Positions 57,279 through 64,000 of a stretch of DNA of 64,000 nt are shown here, one piece after another. How positions within the stretch are numbered: position 1 is the first letter of the stretch; each line of letters opens with the position of its first letter. Below the pieces are notes generated by a model. It did no database searches and was not told the origin of the DNA. It was given only the letters and a program-made list of their open reading frames with translations. The position numbers were made by a program, and so were the translations under genes. Source of the stretch: Asterochloris sp. CNOR1 (taxonomy: Eukaryota > Chlorophyta > Trebouxiophyceae > Trebouxiales > Trebouxiaceae). The stretch covers positions 2,170,001-2,234,000 of the forward strand of contig OZ017746.1 of the NCBI GenBank assembly GCA_963969365.1, written 5' to 3'.

Positions 57279-59366
57279 TCATGTCAGTGTTGAACGGGCA
57301 GCACTGCATTTCAGCTCCCTTATGTGGAACAAAGTCCGCTGCTTGCTGTACTCGGGCACAAATGCATCTGCTGACTTGCTACCACCGAGGAATTCATCGT
57401 ACAACACATCTGAATGCTGGTCTGCCTCCTGTGCAGCAGTGTGCAACCTCCCAATGAGTACCTCTGGCCGCAGCTGCGCCAACACCTTTTGCTGTCGCTG
57501 ATGGGCTGCATCAAAGCGTTCCTTGGCAGATGCAAACTCTGAAGACCTGCAGGTGCCCAGGGAAAGCTGGGTGTCTCGCCTGGATAGGCCATCTTCTTGG
57601 AGTACGATTCTGACACTTTAGCACGCCCACCTGACAATGGCAATCTGATTTCTAATCTCTCCTATCAACGCTTCCTTTGTAATATTGCTCTCAGCTAGGT
57701 CACGGTTGCCCTTGGCCAGCTGATGTTGTACCTGCAGACAATTACAGATTCTGGGTGTAGGCTCAAGCGCGGCTTCAAGGCACCCTGCTCACCGGATTCA
57801 GAATGCTGTGCAGGGAGCGCTGATGAGCACTGAAGCAAAGTTCCCCATATTGAGTCCGCCAGCAGCAGGCCTCCACCCATTCCCCTGCTGTCAAGAAGTC
57901 TACCAGGCTCGTCCAGTGGCCCCTTGCCAGATGGCCCCAGGCATCTCTGGCAGGATTTGTAGCTGAGTGCCATCAGCCGGGCATGGGCTCCCCTAAGGCT
58001 CTGAGGGCTGTAGTCAGACAGACTGGCTCGGACAGGTTGACCAGCTCAGGACAATGAAGCCCGCATGGCATGCAAGAGCAGTAGAGGCTGGCACCAGACA
58101 CCCACCTGCACCACATTGGAGGCTGCCATCAAATCGCGCACAATTCGTGTGTAGCGCTCCTCGTCCGTCACTGCCGCTGCAAGGTCCTCTGTCCCCAGCG
58201 CCTCCAGCTCGCTAAATGTGCTTGGCACACTGGGCACTTTGCTGGGTTGCCCCTGTCTCCTGCAGTAGGTCGTGAGGGACTCAGGATCTAAGGCATGGCC
58301 GCGTCCGGCCCCTGGCGTGCACATGCAGCTTGAGCTGCCACATATTGCAGGCATGGCGCATACCAGCCAATGCTCTGACAGAATTTGTGCAGGTATGTGC
58401 AAGTCAGAAAGCTTTGATATGTGGCCTTGCCTTGTTTTGAACATTGTATTCAGATTGTTCCTTTCAGTCTGCTAAGAGCAGCAATGCCTATATGGGCCAC
58501 CAGAGGTGCCAGGTGCACACTGGTGCATAGCTACTGCAAGGCAGACCTGGAGTCTCCATTGGGCTGGTGCTGGCGGGATGCCGGACTCTGCTGCCTGGAC
58601 GCAGGGGACTGGCGGCCCCCATGCTGCACCAAGACTGGCTGCGGGCCTTGCATGCCTGAGAAAGCCTGCTGGGCCATCTCCTGCTGGGGGCTGGGCACCT
58701 GCACCGAGCCACTGCCTGAGGGCGAGATCAGCTGCCAGTCATCCTCACCTGCACACGGTGAAGGCAGGGTGCTGAGCACAGCAGAGATCCCATCGCATTG
58801 TGACGCCTGTACAGACGAACGACTCAGGCACTGCTGTACAATGCGGAGGGCACTCTGAGGGTCTATATGAATGCACTGGCACACGGCTGCAGAGGGCAGA
58901 GGCTGCACCCAAGGTCCAGCGACACACACCTGCCAGCAGCGACTTTGCCTCCGCCACAACATCAGCAAGCCTGCTGCTGGCACCCCACCGCTTCAGGTTG
59001 TTGAACGAGATGTTGCCAGAGGGGTCCACCAGGGGATGCATGTATGGCTGCGTGAGCGCGAGCCAGGGAGCAGCCTGCAGGTCAATGAGGCCCTATGTTG
59101 CATGCTTACTGCTTGAGGAGGCCGCGAGACACTTTGCGACGCACCAGCAAAGCAAAGGCAGGGCTACTTGCCTGAGGGAAGTTTGGTGGTAACGTTACCC
59201 TCATACCCAACACCTGCCCGTTTGGCATCCGTACAGATGTCTCAAAGAGGGACCTGCACAGCAAGCAGCTGTTTTGCTGCCTGCTGATCACGGTTGGCAC
59301 TGCTGGAGCACTCCCAAGCGCTTACTTGTCAAGATTGAGGGCCTTACAGGGGGCCACGCAGGCCAT
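57279..59366 (-). CDS. VPS37: ESCRT-I subunit VPS37 with UEV-like N-terminus
   Basis: Part of ESCRT-I, which sorts ubiquitinated membrane proteins into multivesicular bodies. Seven exons join in phase: 59366-59326, 59253-59172, 59074-58930, 58748 to about 58532, 58259-58106, 57731-57631, 57546-57279; about 335 residues. The first three encode a UEV/RWD-like fold (MPNGQVLGMRVTLPPNFPQ, then HPLVDPSGNISFNNLKRWG and SRLADVVAEAKSLL). A Gln/Ser/Pro linker with a small SPASRQ duplication follows. The C-terminal Mod(r) domain runs FSELEALGTEDLAAAVTDEE, VQHQLAKGNRDLAESNI, IGEIRNQIAIVR, and IGRLHTAAQEADQHSDVLYD to PEYSKQRTLFHIREL. The layout resembles animal VPS37A. The intron 59171-59075 has a GC donor. 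The ATG at 59366 gives a short N-terminus, so an upstream exon is possible. Confidence 0.9.
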
Positions 59367-59808
59367 CAGCTGCGAGATCTGCCTTGAGCGCCTGCATCCA
59401 GTGGCGACAGTTGAGCATTTGCAGCTTCATGATGGACAACTCAGTAACAGCGTGCTTGTGGCTCACGCAGAGGAGTGATCCCCTTCCCGGAGGGGGGAGA
59501 AGCTCCCCAGCTGAGGATATGACATTGTGTGTGCCTCTGATCTGCTGTGATGATCCCCCTGCTGACCTGGCCCTTGCAGCTGATGACTCGCAACAATATA
59601 TGACAGTTAGAAAAAGATGGAGATTCTGTGTGGCAAGACGGGGTCCTGGCGATGATTGGTACGCTGAATGGAAGCCAGGTGCAGCAGAGCTGGTCTCAGC
59701 TGCAGCTGTGGGCCCCACAGCTGTGGGACCACTTGTTGATTCTTGTGGCCATCCATCATTTTCCCGCAGTCATGAGCGATTGTGCAAAGCTTGCATAGTA
59801 CATGATGC
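59367..59808. other. Region between VPS37 and the RCC1-repeat gene
   Basis: Divergent intergenic region. An open stretch in the plus direction (for example from an ATG at 59596, MTVRKRWRFCVARRG) could be a first exon of the RCC1-repeat gene, but I could not confirm a splice that links it. Confidence 0.35.
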
Positions 59809-61086
59809 ATGCAGTGCTTCTACTGTGGGTTCCTTAATCTGGAAGAAGGCTCCTCTCTGCAGCTGCTGCAGGCTGCATCTGGCGCTGCTGTAGTATGCGG
59901 TGCTCTAGTGGCTGGAGGTTGGGGCAGAGCAGCCGTTATGAACAGCAACGGCCACTTGATATTGTGGGGAGCCACTGCAGACAAAACCCAGCTCCCTCAA
60001 CTAGGTGAGCAGCTGAAACAACATATTGGTCGATGTGGGGCTTCCAGGACCCTGGCCCTGGGCTGCCTGCAGGGGAGGGCGGAACCTTGGCAGCACTGGG
60101 CTGGGAGCAGCTGATGATAGTCATGTCAGGGCAGGAGACCTGCGTGTGGTCTCTTGAGACGTGCCAAAACCCCTCACCATCAATGCCAGCAGCAGTGTGG
60201 ACCCTTGCGGCACAACTTCGGCAACAGGTCAAAGCAGTGGCAGCAGGAGAGCTGCACAGGTCTGTTCTGGCAATGGGCATTCATTTGAGGCCCTCTGCCT
60301 GACGAACCAATAGGCATGCTGCAGGGTCCTGCCTTGACACTGACCCTATCCCTGCAGCGCAGCCCTGACAGAGGACGGCACGTGCTGGACATGGGGAGAG
60401 AACTCAGAGGGCCAACTGGGCTGTGGGGAACAGGCCTCCTCCAGACCTCAGGCTATTCTGGGGCCACAGTCTGCGGCTCACCAGCAGGCAGTGGTGCAGG
60501 TGGCCTGCGGGGCGCGCCACACCTGTGCCCTCACACAAGATGGGTGCCTTTGGTGCTGGGGATGGTCACTGTATGGCCAGTGCGGCACAGGGGCAATCGG
60601 GGTGAATGTGACGCAGCCAGTGCAAGTGGACGCCCTCTGCGGCCTCCGTGTGATTGGCGTGGATGCTGGCCTTGGCCACACTGTGGTCTGCACTGACTCG
60701 GGCGGTGCCTACAGCTGGGGCTGGGGCTCAGAAGGGCAGCTCGGGCATGGCAAGGACGCCAGCCTGTCCCAGCCGCAGCTTATTGAGTCCGGTGCTGCAG
60801 CTTCAGAGGACATTGTTGAGGCGAGTGACGCCACTTGTCTGCTGCTTTTGGCTTCAGAGGGTCCCTTGCATCTTGTCGCCCCTTGCTGCAGGTAGCATGT
60901 GGCTCTAGGCATACCCTTCTGATGACCAGTCATTGCCAGGTGCTGGCCTGTGGCAGCAACAAGCACGGACAGCTCGGCACCAGTAGCCACCTTTCAGTGC
61001 AGGAGCCACATGCCATGCTGATCCCAGGAGGTCTAAAGGCCCAGCACATTGCCTGTGGGTGGTGGCACAGTCTTGTGGCTTGCTGA
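59809..61086 (+). CDS. RCC1-repeat (beta-propeller) protein
   Basis: RCC1-type repeats build a seven-bladed propeller, found in Ran exchange factors, SERGEF, UVR8 and others. The earliest clear blade is GALVAGGWGRAAVMNSNGHL (about 59900-59960). Then come a weaker GGTLAALGWEQLMIV, and VKAVAAGELHR joined to SALTEDGTCWTWGENSEGQL. Next are VVQVACGARHTCALTQDGCL, DAGLGHTVVCTDSGGAYSWG, and EDIVE joined to VACGSRHTLLMTSHCQVLAC over a 71-base GC-AG intron (60821-60891). The last blade is IACGWWHSLVAC, stop at 61084-61086. No extra domain is seen, and length (about 350 residues) suits a stand-alone propeller. The start codon is uncertain. The partner cannot be told from sequence. Confidence 0.8.
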
Positions 61087-61526
61087 AGATGGTCTCATTG
61101 CTTTTGACTTCAGCTGGAGCTACATCAGGGACCTCAAACTCCTGACTGAGCACACGCATCCACCCCAGGGGTTTTGCCCCCTGTGCCTACAGCCCTTGAG
61201 GCAGCCAGGAGGACTCACAACCTGCAGCTCTGTGTTCTGCATGCTGCATGTGTTGCTGTATGGGGATCCCTGACCCAATTGTCAACCGAGTGGGCAACTT
61301 CAATGATTCATTACAGTCTAACGCCAGCCAGCCGGCCACCGCTCACGCTGCAGCAGACGCGTCCCAGGCGCATTAACCTCAGGCCATTGCCTCTTTCATT
61401 CCGAGAAAACTTCTTTCGGGCGGGGGCTGTGCCAACAAAGGTGCAGCCCTTGTATTTGCAGTGACAGGGCAATGTTTCAGCTGCAAAGTGATCGGAGCAA
61501 GTTGACCCAGGCCAGTCTGCAACCTG
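61087..61526. other. Intergenic region before the SRA-domain gene
   Basis: Contains the RCC1 gene 3' end and the likely promoter of the next plus-strand gene. No coding exon or motif found. Confidence 0.45.
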
Positions 61527-64000
61527 TTGGACAGATCCCAGATGGCTCAAGCTGTGCAAGGCAAGCCACAGAGTATTTTGGCTGCTGAGCACATGACAAG
61601 GAGGACCAGTGGATGTCTTGCAACCTGCAGGACACTTGCCTATGTGACGGAACGACGCCCTGATATGGAGTTCCACATGAGCAATAGCTCAGATGGCGAG
61701 GCGCTGCGGCCCAGCAAGAAGGCCAAGTCAGGTCCACAGTCTGGCTCCCTGGTGCACCCTGGCGAGCAGGCTGACAGCCAATTCGCTCCGAAGTCGCAGG
61801 CGCGTCAGCCAGCATTGGCCAGCATGGTGCGCAGTGCGCCAGCCCAGTCCGCCGCTTCAGGGGCTGCAGACCTCCACGAGGAGCACAGCCACGCAGCCCA
61901 GCACCCTGCTGTGCTGGCATCCGAGGCCAGCACCACGAGCCCCTCCAATGCGCAGCAGCATTGCATGACCTGGACCGAGACTGCTGTCAGCAGTCCCAGG
62001 GCTCTGCATCGTCTGGCCAGCTCTGGTGCGCGGGCAGAGTCACATCCTGGCCATGAGGGGCACACTTTGGCCTCCCATGACCACAGCTGTGCTGCTGCAC
62101 TCCAGAGTGCAGTACGCAGGGGCAGGTCAGAGCCTGGCTGTGGGGGGCCTTCCCCACCCCCTCGTCACCCTGCCAGCGCGGCTGCACCCCGGGATGCCGC
62201 CCCCGGCAGCAGCTCAGCCACGCAGCCGACTTCTTTGACAAGACACAAGCGGAAGGAGGCGGAGGCTGCCGTGCTGAATGACGAGGAGGCGCAGAAGGGG
62301 TTCGCTGGCAGCAACAGCCCGCCCCGGGCAGCGACGCCTGCATGCCCCAACTCTGGGCGGCTGCGGATCTCAGATTCTGAGGAGCGGCACGTGCAGGCGG
62401 CCATCTGCGCCGCTCAGAAGAAGGTAGAGTGGCTTGGTAACAAGCTGCCGTTGATGATGTTGTTGCCGCAGGCACCAGCTGAGGGAGGTACTGCCAAGAG
62501 GCATTTGTGGGGTGTCTTGTTTGGCTTGCCCTTCCAGCATTCGCAGCATTTGTTGCTTAAGTGGCAGACAGCCGCCCTGTTTGCTCGCCTTCCTTGTTGA
62601 GGGGAGCCCTCATTGCAAAGACTGCTTCACAAGTGACAATGGGGCTGTGCCCCGCCCTGCCGAAGCCAAAGGATACGGCTGATGGGCTGCTTGGCAGTTG
62701 ACTCAGCTTGCATGCCATTCTCAGCAATAGGCTACCTTTGCAGCAGGCATACAAGTCAGCCCAATCCTGCAGGCTCGTGCTGATGCCAAGCGCAAGGCCA
62801 AGAAGGCTAGGAAGACGTGTTTAGCTCAACAGCAGGCAGCCAGCGTGGCAGCAGGCTCGGCCACCCCAACTGTGGCTGCCGGCGTGCAGCCCGCCGTGTC
62901 AATGGCTATGGAGGCTCAGCCTGCGGCTGCCAATGCTCAGCTGGCAACTACAGTGGCTGTGAATGCCCAGGCTGCCAAGGCTGGGCCTGTCCTGGCAGAC
63001 GCGAGAGGCGCTGCTGCGGCAGGCGCTGCTGCAGGGGGCGCTGCTGTGTTTCCTGGCACTGTGGCGGGTCCAGCACCCACATTTGGGCCTCCAGCTGGCA
63101 CCCACCTCACATGTGATGAGCTGGAGGCCCAGGCCTTGCCAACGACAGCGCCAGAGGAGGCGGCAGAGCTGCAGCACAAGCTGACAGTCTTCCGGGACAA
63201 GATGGCAAGCATCGAGGGGGTGAGTGCTGTATGAGACTGCCTGGAGGCTGTCCTCAGAGGTGCCAGAGGGGCCCATGTATCTTGCCAATCCCCTGGCTAC
63301 ATGGGCCAGACCTCCCACCAGGCAAGGTTGTGCCCTGTACTGATACATCCGCACTAATGCATTCCAGGGAACAACATGGTGCCGTGTCCTGTGGCGCCCA
63401 AAAGTCAAGGCTTTCTCCTATCGCAAGCCTATAATGCAGCATAGGACGACTTTCTGCTGCGCCCAGCCCTCAGGCTGACAGCATGCTGCAGGCTAAGAAG
63501 GACATGCAGGCTGCCAAGGCTCTCAGGGCGGCCATGTGCCCGGCCAACCGCGTCGGCCACATCCCAGGCGTGCCAGTGGGCGCCCTGTTCAAGGGCAGGG
63601 GCGAGGCATGCATTGTGGGCATCCACCAGGCCATGATGCAGGGCATCGACCACAAGTGAGGCACCAAACAGCTGGACCTGCAGTCTGCTTGAGATGCTGT
63701 AGCTGCATATGGAAGTGAGCGACAGGGCAGCTAGCCTTGCTTGCACTTGCACACTGCACTGGACATTGCCTTTCGGCTTGCTTTGCTATCACTGATCTCA
63801 GCTGAGTGCAAGGTAGCAGGCCTGGTATTTTGCAGCAACTAGCTTTGCCACATTCTGCCAAGTCAGCAGCAAAGCAGCAGCTTCTGCTTTGCACACACGC
63901 TCTGCAGCCATCTTACATGGCTGCTGACCCTGTGTGCTGTCATTTGTCCCCAGGCTGCCAGTGAGATGACAAGTTCACCCTGCAGGGGCAACTCTCCAGC
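61527..64000 (+). CDS. SRA-YDG domain chromatin protein, 5' part
   Basis: SRA domains read methylated or hemimethylated cytosine in UHRF1/VIM and SUVH-type histone methyltransferases. Exon 1 is open from 61527 to 62423 (ATG at 61527, or 61665 giving MEFHMSNSSDGEALRPSKKA, which has a basic nuclear-type signal). It encodes a long Ser/Ala/Pro-rich disordered region. Exon 2 (62773-63219) starts ARADAKRKAKKARKTCLAQQ and is very Ala-rich, then EEAAELQHKLTVFRDKMAS. Exon 3 (63474-63657) contains ANRVGHIPGVPVGALFKGRG then EACIVGIHQAMMQGID, the start of the SRA fold. The rest lies beyond the window, so SET (SUVH) versus RING (VIM/UHRF) cannot be decided. No PHD or ubiquitin-like domain precedes it, which favours SUVH. 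Confidence 0.75.

Overview
This window is nuclear DNA of a green alga, most likely a chlorophyte and possibly trebouxiophyte-like. The genes are dense, on both strands, and cut into many short exons by introns of about 70 to several hundred bases. The sequence is GC-rich and full of CAG/CTG, and nearly every intron ends in TGCAG. Protein content fits a plant-lineage alga: CYP51 with plant-type motifs, plastid-targeted proteins found across plants, a kinesin-12-like motor, a poly(A)-binding protein with plant-style RRM/MLLE layout, and an SRA-domain chromatin protein. I saw no tRNA, rRNA, CRISPR array or intact mobile element. All gene models were built by eye from reading frames, splice phases and protein motifs, so outer exons are the least certain parts.

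Layout: (1) 1-599 minus, 5'-partial-window gene of unknown function; (2) 1005-5993 plus, basic upstream exons that splice in phase into a ribonuclease III gene; (3) 6137-9951 plus, CYP51; (4) 10312-11491 plus, DJ-1; (5) 11627-12569 minus, IQ-motif protein, tail-to-tail with DJ-1; (6) about 12645-16382 plus, low-complexity coiled-coil protein; (7) 16600-24669 minus, poly(A)-binding protein; (8) 25363-38628 plus, a very long kinesin; (9) 39237-43185 plus, conserved plant/algal protein of unknown function; (10) 43496-51366 plus, a receptor-like TKL-type kinase with a C-terminal CaaX box; (11) 52023-55556 minus, probable plastid membrane protein; (12) 55620-57030 plus, rhodanese; (13) 57279-59366 minus, VPS37 with a UEV-like N-terminus; (14) about 59809-61086 plus, RCC1-repeat protein; (15) about 61527 to beyond 64000 plus, SRA-domain protein.

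The genes are housekeeping functions (RNA processing, sterol synthesis, translation, ESCRT-I sorting, plastid sulfur transfer, cell division, chromatin) and form no operon-like system. Two genome-level features stand out. First, many introns contain degraded tandem copies of their own exon-intron junction, sometimes with the splice site still readable. Second, at least nine introns with phase-consistent protein support use GC instead of GT as donor, far above the roughly one percent usual in eukaryotes.
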